The position numbers and the translations under genes are program-made. This document shows positions 1 through 8,897 of a stretch of 64,000 nt of DNA, one piece after another; within the stretch, counting starts at the first letter, position 1; every line of letters begins with the position of its first letter. Source of the stretch: DASWTL01 sp035575925 (lineage in GTDB: Bacteria; Bacteroidota; Bacteroidia; Sphingobacteriales; Sphingobacteriaceae); NCBI GenBank assembly GCA_035575925.1, contig DATLXK010000012.1, positions 65,136-129,135 on the forward strand, written 5' to 3'. The notes beneath the pieces were generated by a model. That model was not told the origin of the DNA and made no database searches. It saw only the letters and a program-made list of their open reading frames with translations.

Positions 1-273
1 AAAGGCATTTATTTTACTTGCGCTGGCCTCGCTTACCGCGTACACAAATTTACGATCCTTGGTAACGGCCAGATAAGACGGACTGCTAATCACAGTTTTA
101 TTTTTATAGGCAATACTGGCAGTTTGGGTATCAAACTCATAGACATAGATACCTTCGCTTTTACCGGGACTTGTATAGGTGCCAATAAGCATGTGATATT
201 TAGTATCCTGAGCATTCAGCACGCTGGTTAATGTCAGAAAAACAAATAGCAAAAGTATTTTTTCAAATTTCAT
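1..273 (-). CDS. Lactonase family protein, 6-phosphogluconolactonase-like (partial)
   Basis: The gene begins at the ATG complementary to 271-273 and runs off the left edge, so only 91 N-terminal residues are visible. It opens with a Sec-type signal peptide (a hydrophobic stretch ending LNAQ) and continues with a start typical of seven-bladed beta-propeller lactonases: MLIGTYTSPGKSEGIYVYEF, followed by the first blade with SPSYLAVTKD and FVYAVSE. The family includes cytosolic 6-phosphogluconolactonases, but the signal peptide puts this one in the periplasm or at the surface, so its natural lactone is unknown. The blade pattern is clear; the exact substrate is not. Confidence 0.75.
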   Translation of the reverse strand, partial: MKFEKILLLFVFLTLTSVLNAQDTKYHMLIGTYTSPGKSEGIYVYEFDTQTASIAYKNKTVISSPSYLAVTKDRKFVYAVSEASASKINAF

Positions 274-366
274 AATTGCGATTAAGACCACAAGTTATAA
301 AACTTAAACCATTTAACTGTACGGGAATGGATATGGAGAAAATTTTCTATCGACGAATGCCGATAC

Positions 367-933
367 TTAAATGATAATTTTATGCGAAAGTTCTTTCCCC
401 GTCATATCATTTCCTTTCAATTCAATATATTCAATATCCGGAATAAAAAATGACCCGCCGTTCACTCGTACAAAAATCCGGGTTAAAATCACTGGGATTT
501 TATTAAACATTGCATGCACCTTATACGTATTTGCCGATTTCTTCAAATAAAGTGGCATTTTTTTATACGATACCAATAATAACTGGTAATCACCATTACC
601 CATTGGTTTACTTTGTATCCCGTAGGCGAATTTATTTTCAATTGCATTAAGCCCTTTACGTTGGCCATTTTCATTATACCGTATCCATGAACCCTTAACA
701 GGGTTATTAGTGTTTAACTTGCCGTCAGCCTTATAATTCAATTCATAAATCACGGTATTAGCATCCGGATCCCGCTGTAAATAAAACAGCATATTTTTAA
801 CTTTGGGAGATGGAAGCGTGGATTTAGGATCCTGCACTTTAGAAATGATATCAGCATTAACTGAAAGACAAAATAGCATGGATGATACCAGGAAAAGGGT
901 ATTAAATATCCTGTGTCTATTTGCTTTTATCAT
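367..933 (-). CDS. Secreted DUF4833-like protein
   Basis: The protein has 188 residues when started at the ATG complementary to 931-933. A longer reading begins 16 codons upstream, but the internal Met is followed at once by a good signal peptide (MIKANRHR, a hydrophobic core, cleavage near SVNA). The mature part is beta-rich, with the motifs MLFYLQRDPDANTVIYELN and GSWIRYNENGQ, which I associate with DUF4833. Its function is unknown. It lies downstream of a lactonase and upstream of an ABC exporter on the same strand, with gaps of about 115 and 90 bases, so operon membership is uncertain. No catalytic motif is visible. Confidence 0.7.
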   Translation of the reverse strand: MIKANRHRIFNTLFLVSSMLFCLSVNADIISKVQDPKSTLPSPKVKNMLFYLQRDPDANTVIYELNYKADGKLNTNNPVKGSWIRYNENGQRKGLNAIENKFAYGIQSKPMGNGDYQLLLVSYKKMPLYLKKSANTYKVHAMFNKIPVILTRIFVRVNGGSFFIPDIEYIELKGNDMTGKELSHKIII

Positions 934-1047
934 TAATGTAAACTGTAAATTTTCTAAATATAGGTAATTAACTGTCCGCATGCAATGCCTGATTCCGGGT
1001 ATTTATTAATAACGGCCCTTAATTTCTTATATCCAAAATGGGTTACA

Positions 1048-2898
1048 TCATTTATATCCCATTGCCTGCAGAGCAAATAATTCGGCATAACGGCCACTTT
1101 TTTCAATTAGTTCTGCATGAGTTCCTGTTTCTACTAAATGTCCCTTATCTAAAACAAGAATACGATCTGCCATACGAACTGTAGAAAAACGATGTGAGAT
1201 CAGCACGGCTGATTTTCCCCGGGTCAGCTCTGCAAACCGTTGAAAGACCTGGTATTCGGCTCGGGCATCCAGAGCAGCTGTTGGTTCATCCAGAATAAGC
1301 AACCGGGCATCTTTCATATATGCACGGGCAAGTGCTACTTTTTGCCACTCCCCTCCTGAAAGTTCAACACCGTCTGAAAAGCGTTTTCCCAGCATCTGAT
1401 CGTAATGGTATGGCAGTTTTTCTGCTAATACATCTGCAAGGCTTAGTTTGGCAGATTCTATGATCAGATCCCGGTTTTCTTTTTCTTTAATATTACCTAC
1501 CGCGATGTTTTGTGCAAAAGTCATCTGGTAACGCAGAAAATCCTGGAAGATAATTCCCATGTTCATTCTTATATCAGCCAGATCATATTCTTTCAGATCA
1601 ATATTATCGAGCAAAATGCGACCCTCAGTCGGGTCATAAAGCCTCGCCAGCAATTTTACCAGGGTAGTTTTACCGGCACCGTTCTCTCCTACAAGAGCAA
1701 GCTTTTCGCCCGGATGTAGCGTAAAGTTTAGGTGGCGGTTAGCCCATTTATCCGAATGCAAATATTTAAACCCTACATTTTCAAAAGTAAAACCGGTTTT
1801 TATAGGATCTGGAAAAGGAAGGGGATTAGCTGCAGTTCTGATTCTGGATTTAATATCGAAGAATTCAAAAAAATCCTGCAAATATACTGCCCCCTGTGAT
1901 ACTGCCGTAAAACGGGTTAGTATGCCTTCCAAAAGACCTTTCATCTGCCGGAAGGAACCGGCAAGAAAAGTGAGTTCGCCGATAGTTACCTGGCCCTTAA
2001 TAGTTTGCATAATAATTATTACATAGGCGGCGTAATATCCGGTACTTCCGAGAATAGAGAACAATGTGCCCCAGGCAGCCCTGCTGATGACAAGTTTGCG
2101 GTTGTCGTTGTAAAATTTAACAGACAGGGTTTGGAACCGATCGGTAATGAACTGCGAAAGGTTGAATATCTTCACCTCTTTAGCTGTTTCATCACTTGCT
2201 CCCAGAAAACGTATATAATCCAGTTCTCTGCGTTCGGGGGTTTGCCCCCGTGTTAATGCATAGGTTTGATCGTTAAAATATGATTCACCTAAAAATGAGG
2301 GAAGGATCGCAAGTATTAATAAAAGTATCAACCAAGGATTGAAGGCCATCAATCCCGCAGCCAGGAAAGCGAGCGTAATAATGTCCTGGATCTGGCCCAT
2401 AACCTGCGATAATAATATGGTACGCCCTATAGTTTGCTGCCTGGCACGCTCCATCTTATCGTAAAACACCGAATCCTCAAACTGATCGAGGTCGAGCGTT
2501 GCTGCATGCTCAAGAATTTTTACGGAAGAATAATTAGAAAACAGATCTCCCAACAGGCTGTCTAACAGGCTAATTGCCCGGCTTAAAGCGTCTGCCAGGA
2601 TAGCTAGCGCAAATTCAAATGCAACCAGTCGCCATAAAACCTCGGCTGAAAAATCCGGAGAGCCCGTACTCAACCCAACCACCTGATCGATGATAAGCTT
2701 TCCGACGTACAGCATTGCCACAGGTATTGCCGACCGCATAACTCGAAGAACAGCGCTCGCCAACGTCATACCCGGGCTGGTTTGCCATACCAGTTTTAAA
2801 AATGCAGGTAAATTATTCAGCGCAGAAATGCGCTCTTTAAAAGTTAATTTTTTCAGGGTAACCGCAGGCTTTTTTTCAAACCGCTTAAACTTGCTCAC
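1048..2898 (-). CDS. ABC exporter, fused permease and ATPase
   Basis: This 616-residue half-transporter should dimerise in the inner membrane and export a hydrophobic or peptide-like substrate. The N-terminal half (about residues 40-330) holds the membrane segments of a type I exporter. The C-terminal half is the nucleotide-binding domain, with Walker A GENGAGKTT, a Q-loop region at GIIFQDF, signature LSGGEWQK, Walker B LLILDEP and H-loop ISHR. The start is GTG; the next Met lies inside the membrane domain. MsbA-like lipid exporters share this layout, but so do many drug and peptide exporters, and the neighbours do not decide between them. Confidence 0.85.
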   Translation of the reverse strand: MSKFKRFEKKPAVTLKKLTFKERISALNNLPAFLKLVWQTSPGMTLASAVLRVMRSAIPVAMLYVGKLIIDQVVGLSTGSPDFSAEVLWRLVAFEFALAILADALSRAISLLDSLLGDLFSNYSSVKILEHAATLDLDQFEDSVFYDKMERARQQTIGRTILLSQVMGQIQDIITLAFLAAGLMAFNPWLILLLILAILPSFLGESYFNDQTYALTRGQTPERRELDYIRFLGASDETAKEVKIFNLSQFITDRFQTLSVKFYNDNRKLVISRAAWGTLFSILGSTGYYAAYVIIIMQTIKGQVTIGELTFLAGSFRQMKGLLEGILTRFTAVSQGAVYLQDFFEFFDIKSRIRTAANPLPFPDPIKTGFTFENVGFKYLHSDKWANRHLNFTLHPGEKLALVGENGAGKTTLVKLLARLYDPTEGRILLDNIDLKEYDLADIRMNMGIIFQDFLRYQMTFAQNIAVGNIKEKENRDLIIESAKLSLADVLAEKLPYHYDQMLGKRFSDGVELSGGEWQKVALARAYMKDARLLILDEPTAALDARAEYQVFQRFAELTRGKSAVLISHRFSTVRMADRILVLDKGHLVETGTHAELIEKSGRYAELFALQAMGYK

Positions 2899-2954
2899 GC
2901 TGCAAATTAAGCATTCGGATACTATTTAAAATGATGCACCCGGATTTCTTGTAT

Positions 2955-2982
2955 TAAAAAAGGCGGGATATTTCCCGCCTTA
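2955..2982 (-). terminator. Rho-independent terminator after the OmpA-like gene
   Basis: On the minus strand a nine-base stem AAGGCGGGA/TCCCGCCTT closes a short AATA loop and is followed by a T run. It lies about 20 bases past the stop of the OmpA-like gene and should end the ice-binding/OmpA transcript before the ABC exporter. Confidence 0.8.
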
Positions 2983-3001
2983 AGTGTAAAATATATGCTT
3001 A

Positions 3002-4939
3002 TTATTTCCCGGGAATAATATCTATAATCACTGTTCTGTTGTAAAACCGTTCTTCGGGCAGGTTATTTTCAAACGGCGCCCTGCCGGTATCTTCACCAAA
3101 ACCGGTAGTTTCAAACTTAACATTACTCTTGCCAGAATTTGATAATGCGCGTTCAATAACCTTTTGAGTTTGTTGAGCCCTGTTATGAGACAACGTATGA
3201 TTATAACTATCCTCACCGATAATATCGGTATGACCATGAATGCTTACTGTTGAACCATCAGCAATTTGTGGCGATATAACATCTGTTAAAAACTTATCAT
3301 AAGATGCTATGGAATTTGCTTTGTCAAAATCAAACAATATACTGTAGCGGAACCCTTTTTCTATCATATCATTCTGACGTACTAAACGAATTGAGCTTTC
3401 CTTTTTAACAGGCAGCCCGTCTTTCGTTTCACCAAGCATGGTTACTTTGTAATTTCCTTCCTGACGATCCCCTAAAATGGATCTCCCGGGAATACTTTCC
3501 TTATCTGTTGTGAAAGGTCCGTATTGTTGGATAGTACCTTTATCATCTGCAATATTTATTGACCACGATTTAAGCAGGTCTGTAGCTCCGTTAACGTTTA
3601 AAACTACGTGACTGTCAAGCGGATCTGCCTGTGTGGCCATGATCTGAACAGGCTTCATCATTCCACCACCCACTTCCGCAAGCAATTCAGGCGAAGTACT
3701 TTCAATATCAACCCTGCGATCTCCGGCACGCAACAGGGGAAGCTCTTTAGTACCACCCGGTTGTTCTGAAGGTATAAGGGGTTTGGTGCGACCTTCGGTA
3801 TTTATCCTTGAGGCATTAACTCCAAAAACTGATACTAAATATTGTTTAATAGCTTCGGCAAATTGTTTTCCTTCCTGCGGACCATTAGCTGATGCCCCGC
3901 TTAATGATATTGTAGCACCGGGGTTTGATCTTAAGCGGTCACCCATAATGTTCAGAATATTATGGTATACATTTAGCTGTCTTGAAGACCGGCCTGCCAT
4001 GCTTTGCAACTGTTCCTGCTGTAATTGCTCTTCCTTAAACCCTGATGCCTGATTTTGTGTAAGCAACACATAGCGGTTTGGAATGGCGGCTGAACCTTCA
4101 TCAAAAAAGACCGAATTACGCAGCGGTAAAGTTTCACTCACCTGCCGTCTAATAAATATAGGTTTAGGCTCACGAACTGAAAAAGCAATATCCCTTACCG
4201 GCCTAACTGCTAACGGGGTTTCCCTTACAATCTCCTTTTCACCTTTTCCAAACTTGAGCGCAATACCAGACCTTAATGTGGTTATTGTCCAGCTTTCTAT
4301 CTCACGCGGCTCCTGTCCGAAATAGGGATGAAAGGAAAGAAACGGTGATAAACTCACCTTAGTGGTGCTACCCGGAGAAGATATTTTAAAATCATAGCCC
4401 ACTCCTATCTGTCCAGAAATCACGGTTTTACGTACGGCACTCATTTCCGAATCGGTATCTGGCTGTCTGAGCTGGGTGTACGAAAAATCTTTGTCCAGAT
4501 TTACACCTAAGCGTGGCCCTGCGAAAAAATAAAAATCAGAGTTTGCGTACCCGTAACGCAGGCTTGGTTCAATTGTAAAGTAGTTTGTTTTTGTTTTTAA
4601 TGTAGCGGGACAGTTGCAGGGAGCGATCACATTGTTAAACTTTCCTCCGCGGCCATCATATCCCAGGTTCAGCATACCGCCCCATATTCTTCCAGGTCGA
4701 TATTCCACCAGGAGAGATCCATAAGGACGCACTCCAAACCCCCTGTGAAATGCAGTAGGAATAAACAATGAATTGTTCAATCTCTGAGTTGTTCCGTCAT
4801 AGAAATTTAAATTTGCAGCCCCGGATACACCGAACCACCAGGTGGGTTGGGTACTTTGTCCCTGAACTCCGGTACGGGCAAGAATTATCATCAAAGAACA
4901 AATGACAAATTTGCGTATGGTTTTATTTTTTAGAAACAT
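3002..4939 (-). CDS. OmpA family outer-membrane protein
   Basis: The protein has 645 residues and a signal peptide ending near VQGQ. Residues about 30-240 look like an outer-membrane beta-barrel with alternating aromatic strands (WWFGVSG, YFFAGPRLG). A long central region follows, and the C-terminal 120 residues form an OmpA/MotB peptidoglycan-binding domain (FDFDKANS, VSIHGHTDIIGED, LSHNRAQQ). It probably ties the outer membrane to the wall. It lies 95 bases downstream of the ice-binding lipoprotein on the same strand, with a hairpin between them, so the two are probably co-transcribed and may act together. A role as partner or anchor of the ice-binding protein is inference. Confidence 0.85.
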   Translation of the reverse strand: MFLKNKTIRKFVICSLMIILARTGVQGQSTQPTWWFGVSGAANLNFYDGTTQRLNNSLFIPTAFHRGFGVRPYGSLLVEYRPGRIWGGMLNLGYDGRGGKFNNVIAPCNCPATLKTKTNYFTIEPSLRYGYANSDFYFFAGPRLGVNLDKDFSYTQLRQPDTDSEMSAVRKTVISGQIGVGYDFKISSPGSTTKVSLSPFLSFHPYFGQEPREIESWTITTLRSGIALKFGKGEKEIVRETPLAVRPVRDIAFSVREPKPIFIRRQVSETLPLRNSVFFDEGSAAIPNRYVLLTQNQASGFKEEQLQQEQLQSMAGRSSRQLNVYHNILNIMGDRLRSNPGATISLSGASANGPQEGKQFAEAIKQYLVSVFGVNASRINTEGRTKPLIPSEQPGGTKELPLLRAGDRRVDIESTSPELLAEVGGGMMKPVQIMATQADPLDSHVVLNVNGATDLLKSWSINIADDKGTIQQYGPFTTDKESIPGRSILGDRQEGNYKVTMLGETKDGLPVKKESSIRLVRQNDMIEKGFRYSILFDFDKANSIASYDKFLTDVISPQIADGSTVSIHGHTDIIGEDSYNHTLSHNRAQQTQKVIERALSNSGKSNVKFETTGFGEDTGRAPFENNLPEERFYNRTVIIDIIPGK

Positions 4940-4993
4940 AAGATATCTTTTTTGAAGATTAAATTTTTTTTTGTTTTATAGCGTTGATTAAGT

Positions 4994-5017
4994 AAATCCC
5001 CCCGAGGGGGGATTTTT
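4994..5017 (-). terminator. G/C-rich hairpin between the ice-binding and OmpA-like genes
   Basis: A near-perfect palindrome has six C facing six G around a four-base loop, extended by A/T pairs. It lies between two co-directional genes. On the minus strand the T tract after the stem is short, so partial termination or an mRNA stabiliser is more likely than a full stop. On the plus strand it is followed by TTTTT. Confidence 0.6.
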
Positions 5018-5034
5018 AATTCAGAAACTGAAGC

Positions 5035-7191
5035 TTATTGAGGCACATTTATGGTTGTGTTTACCATGGTAACTGAAGCAACCAGGGAGAGAGCCCGGCC
5101 ATTCAATACCGTTTGTACGGTATTGCCAGCAGTAGAGAATGTAACTCCTGCAGAAGAAATGATGGTTCCAACCATTGTTCCGCCTCCGGCAGCGTTAATA
5201 GTAGCTGCAGTACCCACATACCAATATACATTTCGGGCCAGTGCACCATTTGTCAAAATAATACTACGTGCGCCTGTTGGCCCTGCAACTCCTACTGTCA
5301 GCGCAGTTGGTACCTGGAAAACCCATACAGCATTCGAATTCCCCTGAGCATCAAGCGTAAGGTTTCCGTTTGTGATCATATAAGTACCACTTGCAGATTT
5401 ATAAGTGCCCGGGGCTAATGTTCTGCCACCTAACTCGTCATTGCTGAGAATAGTACCACCTGGCCTGTTAGCCGGCGAAATACTGACATAAAAGGCATTC
5501 ATTGCAACCAATGCCTGAGCAGCAATGGCAGATGAAGCAGCCGATCCCGGAGGGGGAGGAGCTGTGTGAATTCTGCCCGTTACCAATCCTTTATTAAGAG
5601 GTGTTTCTGTGTAAACATCACCTGTTGTACCGTCATGGAAACCGGTTATTAAAGTAGAGACCCCAGTGGTACCAATACTTCCATTATTAATGACCGTATT
5701 TATTCCCTGGTTAGTTATCCCTGCACTTCCGCCAAAAGCTCCGAAAATAGAAGAGAATAGTGGTGCTACCGGTGGGATTACAGGTGGAATTACAGGTGGA
5801 ATTACAGGTGGAATTACAGGTGGGATTACAGGTGGAATTACCGCTGTAAAGTTTGCGGTAATATTTTTATTCGCATTCATGGTAACCGTTAATGGATTGG
5901 CAGAGCCTGAAGCATCTCCGCTCCATGATGTAAAAGTAAAACCCGAATTTGGCGTGGCAGTAAGCTGTACCGTAGTTCCGTTATTGTAAGTCGGCTGGTC
6001 CGGATTTTTTGTAACTGTACCGTTAACTGCCGTCACATTTAAGGTAAACGTATTTGGTGTAAAATTAGCTACAAGGGTTTTGTTAGCATTTAGCACGAAT
6101 GTATAACTCGAACTGGTAGACACTACAACTCCGTTCTCTGTCCAGTTAGCAAATGTATAACCCGTATTAGCAGTTGCTGTTACTGTTCTGGAAGATCCGG
6201 CCGGATAAGAACCTGATCCGCTAGTTGATCCGCCTGCTGCCGGATTTGAAGATAAATTAATGGCAAACTGCGATGATGGCACGATACTGAAGTTTGCGAC
6301 TAACGTTCTGTTCCCTGTCAGCACAAACTGATAGTTGGAACTTGTTGAAACTACATTCCCGCCCTCTGTCCAGTTAACAAAAGTATATCCGGAATTCGGA
6401 GACGCGGTTACTGTGACAGTGGAGCCTGTATTAAATGAGCCTGCCCCGGTAGTTGTACCACCTGCGGCGGGACTTGATGATAAATTAACTGCAGAAGTTC
6501 CCGCTGTTACCGGTGAAAAGTTAGCGACCAGTGCTCTGTTACCAGCCATAGTAAATTGGTAGTTTGAGCTTGTTGATGCTAATACTCCATTCTCTGTCCA
6601 GTTCGTAAATGTAAAACCCGTATTCGGTGTTGCAGTTACTGTAACTAAAGATCCCTGAGCAAAGGTTCCTGCTCCGGCTGTAGTTCCTCCTGCTACAGGA
6701 TTAGATGATAATGTTACCTGGGGAATAGTTGTAAAGGTCCAGACATAATCACTAACCATTGCAGTACGCAGTGTGTCTGTAGCTGCAGCAGTGATGGTAC
6801 CAGTATAAGTGGTAAAGGGCGCCAGGGCTGCATCAGGTTTAAAGGTAAAAGTTTTACCGCTGGCAGTCGGAGCAACTTTTCCTGCAATAAGTGTAGTTCC
6901 TTGTTTGATCGTAAATGTGGTATTATTAATAGTTGCCGGATTCATGTCTGTATTGAAGGTTGCCGAAACTAATTTGTCAAGAACCACATCTACAGCTTTA
7001 TCCATAGGATCTGTAGAAACCACCACCGGACAAAGACCTGTAACTTCGCCTTCAAAATCATCTTTCTTACATCCTGTAATAATAATGGCAAGCAAAACTA
7101 CCATGCACCACATGATATTGCTTATTTTAGAGTAGCCTTTGCTTTTATGCAGCAGAGTACTATTCTTAATCAAAGTAACTTTTCTGTTCAT
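5035..7191 (-). CDS. Ice-binding-like (DUF3494) surface lipoprotein with InlB-type repeats
   Basis: The protein has 718 residues. A lipoprotein signal ends at TGC, with Cys41 followed by KKDD; an acidic and lysine patch right after the Cys is a surface-export signal in Bacteroidota lipoproteins. Next come an SbsA-type Ig-like domain (about 55-155), four InlB B-like repeats (about 159-450, each with a TGYTF-NW-ENG-LVANF pattern), a linker of repeated IPPV (about 452-476), and a C-terminal DUF3494 domain (about 478-718, with GRIHTA, GGRTLAPGTY and VFQV). DUF3494 proteins bind ice in characterised members. The modular layout suggests an ice-binding head on a stalk attached to the outer membrane. 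Activity on ice cannot be read from the sequence. Confidence 0.88.
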   Translation of the reverse strand: MNRKVTLIKNSTLLHKSKGYSKISNIMWCMVVLLAIIITGCKKDDFEGEVTGLCPVVVSTDPMDKAVDVVLDKLVSATFNTDMNPATINNTTFTIKQGTTLIAGKVAPTASGKTFTFKPDAALAPFTTYTGTITAAATDTLRTAMVSDYVWTFTTIPQVTLSSNPVAGGTTAGAGTFAQGSLVTVTATPNTGFTFTNWTENGVLASTSSNYQFTMAGNRALVANFSPVTAGTSAVNLSSSPAAGGTTTGAGSFNTGSTVTVTASPNSGYTFVNWTEGGNVVSTSSNYQFVLTGNRTLVANFSIVPSSQFAINLSSNPAAGGSTSGSGSYPAGSSRTVTATANTGYTFANWTENGVVVSTSSSYTFVLNANKTLVANFTPNTFTLNVTAVNGTVTKNPDQPTYNNGTTVQLTATPNSGFTFTSWSGDASGSANPLTVTMNANKNITANFTAVIPPVIPPVIPPVIPPVIPPVIPPVAPLFSSIFGAFGGSAGITNQGINTVINNGSIGTTGVSTLITGFHDGTTGDVYTETPLNKGLVTGRIHTAPPPPGSAASSAIAAQALVAMNAFYVSISPANRPGGTILSNDELGGRTLAPGTYKSASGTYMITNGNLTLDAQGNSNAVWVFQVPTALTVGVAGPTGARSIILTNGALARNVYWYVGTAATINAAGGGTMVGTIISSAGVTFSTAGNTVQTVLNGRALSLVASVTMVNTTINVPQ
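5771..5842 (-). repeat. Six tandem 12-base units encoding the IPPV linker
   Basis: Six copies of GGTGGAATTACA, with single G/A changes in the first and fifth units, encode a Pro-Ile-Pro-Val spacer between the InlB repeats and the DUF3494 domain. Near-identical DNA units can slip during replication, so linker length may vary between strains without loss of frame. Confidence 0.9.
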
Positions 7192-7213
7192 ATTATTTAT
7201 TTTTAGATACTAT

Positions 7214-7253
7214 CTGAGCCCTGCTCTCCTTAATAGAGATACCCAGGGCTCAG
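7214..7253 (-). promoter_or_regulatory. Hairpin in the leader of the ice-binding protein gene
   Basis: CTGAGCCCTG and CAGGGCTCAG form a ten-base stem, with a second inner stem CTCT/GAGA. It lies 23-62 bases upstream of the ice-binding start codon and after the stop of the AraC-type gene. There is no T tract on the minus strand, so it looks like a structured 5' leader rather than a terminator. Confidence 0.5.
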
Positions 7254-7320
7254 TGCACTATAAATCTACCTCGTGAACAGGGATAATATGTTACACAATT
7301 TTAGAAATAAGTTATATAAT

Positions 7321-7881
7321 TCACACGTTCTCCAGCGCAATATGGCTATTGTGCTCAATGTGTTTGAAATAAGATGGAGTTACGCCGGTAACTTTTTTAA
7401 ATTGAGTGGATAAATGAGCTACACTGCTATAGTTCAGCTTCCAGGCAATTTCAGTAAGGCTGAGTTCATTATGCTGGATCAGTTGCTTAACTCTCTGGAT
7501 CTTATGGAGGATAACAAAATGCTCGATAGTAATATTCTCATGCTCAGAAAATGTATTAGCGAGATAGGTATAATCCAGACCTAATTTTTCATTAAGATAA
7601 GACGAAAAATTTATTTTCACGGGACTATCTGAGTAATGCACCATTTCAATGATGGCAGTTTTTATTTTTTCAACCAGAATATTTTTCTTGTCATCTATTA
7701 ATTCCAATCCGAATTCTGACAAAGCAGATCTGATTTCATTAATTTCTTTTACAGAAGCTATTTCCAGGGTTTCTACTCTTCCTAATTCAATCAACGTGCA
7801 ATGAAATCCCAGCTTTTCCATCTCGGATTTCACTATCATTTTACATCGCATGCTCACCATGTTTTTTATGTATAACTTCAT
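7321..7881 (-). CDS. AraC-type helix-turn-helix regulator
   Basis: The protein has 186 residues. The C-terminal 100 form an AraC/XylS DNA-binding domain with the two helix-turn-helix units (LSLTEIAWKLNYSSVAHLST, then FKKVTGVTPSYFK). The N-terminal 80 residues are small and lack the usual cupin fold; they begin MKLYIKNMVSMRCKM, which recalls short alpha/beta sensor-like domains seen in Sphingobacteriaceae regulators. It lies directly upstream of the ice-binding gene on the same strand (gap about 130 bases), so it could control that gene. The sequence gives no direct evidence for its target. Confidence 0.82.
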   Translation of the reverse strand: MKLYIKNMVSMRCKMIVKSEMEKLGFHCTLIELGRVETLEIASVKEINEIRSALSEFGLELIDDKKNILVEKIKTAIIEMVHYSDSPVKINFSSYLNEKLGLDYTYLANTFSEHENITIEHFVILHKIQRVKQLIQHNELSLTEIAWKLNYSSVAHLSTQFKKVTGVTPSYFKHIEHNSHIALENV

Positions 7882-8171
7882 ATACTACAGGTGCAAAGCA
7901 AGTGCCGCATAAGCGTATATTATACTGGTTTGGGTTATTGATTCTTACCAAATTATACTCCATTCTTAATACCAGTCTGGCAACGTTGAGGTCATGTTTT
8001 TTCTGTCATTTTATTACCAAAAGAAAAAAATTTAATTGTAAATAAAATTGCTTGATATTTTGTTAGAAAATTTAAATGAGAATTATGATTAGTTTAACAG
8101 AATACTGTAGGTTATTAACTAACTATTAATCGTGCCAATAAAAACAAATAGATCGTTTCTGATGGAAATAA
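7882..8171. other. AT-rich intergenic stretch
   Basis: About 290 bases of A/T-rich sequence lie upstream of the AraC-type gene. I see no ORF of note, no RNA gene and no exact TAnnTTTG motif; it probably carries the regulator's promoter. Confidence 0.5.
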
Positions 8172-8233
8172 AAAATCGTCTCAACGGAGTCAAAATTCTA
8201 TCTGTTAGGATAGATCGACTCCGTCAAAACGAC
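8172..8233 (-). terminator. Long-stem terminator after the YtxH-like gene
   Basis: On the minus strand GACGGAGTC pairs with GACTCCGT, with inner stem TCTATC/GATAGA, and the arm ends in a T-rich tract (ATTTTTTATTT). It lies about 30 bases beyond the YtxH-like stop codon. Confidence 0.75.
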
Positions 8234-8261
8234 TTTGAAGATCCGTAAAGATCTTTAAATA

Positions 8262-8516
8262 CTAAAAATTGGTTGAGCCTTGTGTGGTTGACTCGCGCGT
8301 TTCAGATTGCTGAGCAAACCGGTCTTCAACCTGCCCGCTATATTGCGAATAGCGATCCTTAACCTGGTCACCAAACTCTTTTGCTTTATCCATCCACTCA
8401 GGAGACTTAGCGGTAAGATCATCAAGAATTGATGTACCATCAGGTCTTCTTTTTGTTACATAATTTACACCTACGGCTACCGCGGCGCCTAAAGCAAGAA
8501 ATCTTAATAGTCCCAT
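8262..8516 (-). CDS. YtxH-like small membrane-anchored protein
   Basis: The protein has 84 residues. One N-terminal hydrophobic segment with glycine and alanine (LLRFLALGAAVAVGVNYV) is followed by a charged, probably helical tail rich in Lys, Asp and Gln. This layout matches small YtxH-type stress proteins of Bacteroidota. No enzymatic motif is present. It lies 38 bases downstream of the cold-shock gene and is followed by a strong terminator, so the two may share a transcript. The family call rests on layout rather than on a distinctive motif. Confidence 0.6.
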   Translation of the reverse strand: MGLLRFLALGAAVAVGVNYVTKRRPDGTSILDDLTAKSPEWMDKAKEFGDQVKDRYSQYSGQVEDRFAQQSETRESTTQGSTNF

Positions 8517-8554
8517 AATATTTGTTTTAAATGATAGATGATTGATTAAATTAA

Positions 8555-8743
8555 TTATAAACGCCTGATATTTACAGCGCTTGGTCCTTTTTTACCATCC
8601 TCTACCTCGAAGCTAACTTCATCACCTTCACGAAGTTCTTCAGATATGGCAGAAACATGAACAAAAACATCTTTACCGTTTTCATCGGTAATAAAGCCAA
8701 AACCTTTGGCCTGATTGAAAAATTTTACTTTACCCGTTGGCAT
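8555..8743 (-). CDS. Cold-shock domain protein (CspA family)
   Basis: The 62-residue protein is a single cold-shock domain with RNP1 KGFGFI and RNP2 VFVHV. It should bind single-stranded nucleic acid and melt RNA structure. It starts MPTGKVKFFNQ, as usual for the family. A motif close to the Bacteroidota -7 box (CAACTTTG, one base off TAnnTTTG) lies about 45 bases upstream of the start, implying a modest 5' leader. The location near the ice-binding gene and a DEAD-box helicase fits cold adaptation, though cold-shock proteins are also common housekeeping proteins. Confidence 0.95.
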   Translation of the reverse strand: MPTGKVKFFNQAKGFGFITDENGKDVFVHVSAISEELREGDEVSFEVEDGKKGPSAVNIRRL

Positions 8744-8897
8744 AATTTTATTGTTTAGTGATTTATTAATAAACCATAGCCGAACAAAGTTGTTTTATTT
8801 TTAATTCAAGATTCATATAATAAAATATATCTTCATACAAACAAGCCTGATTAAACTAAATTACCGGGTCTTTGTTATTAAGGAAATACCAGTTTTT

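Noticed and set aside
5051..7135. Several plus-strand ORFs opposite the ice-binding gene
   Set aside because: They are shadows of a G/C-patterned repetitive coding region; the minus-strand frame has clear domains.
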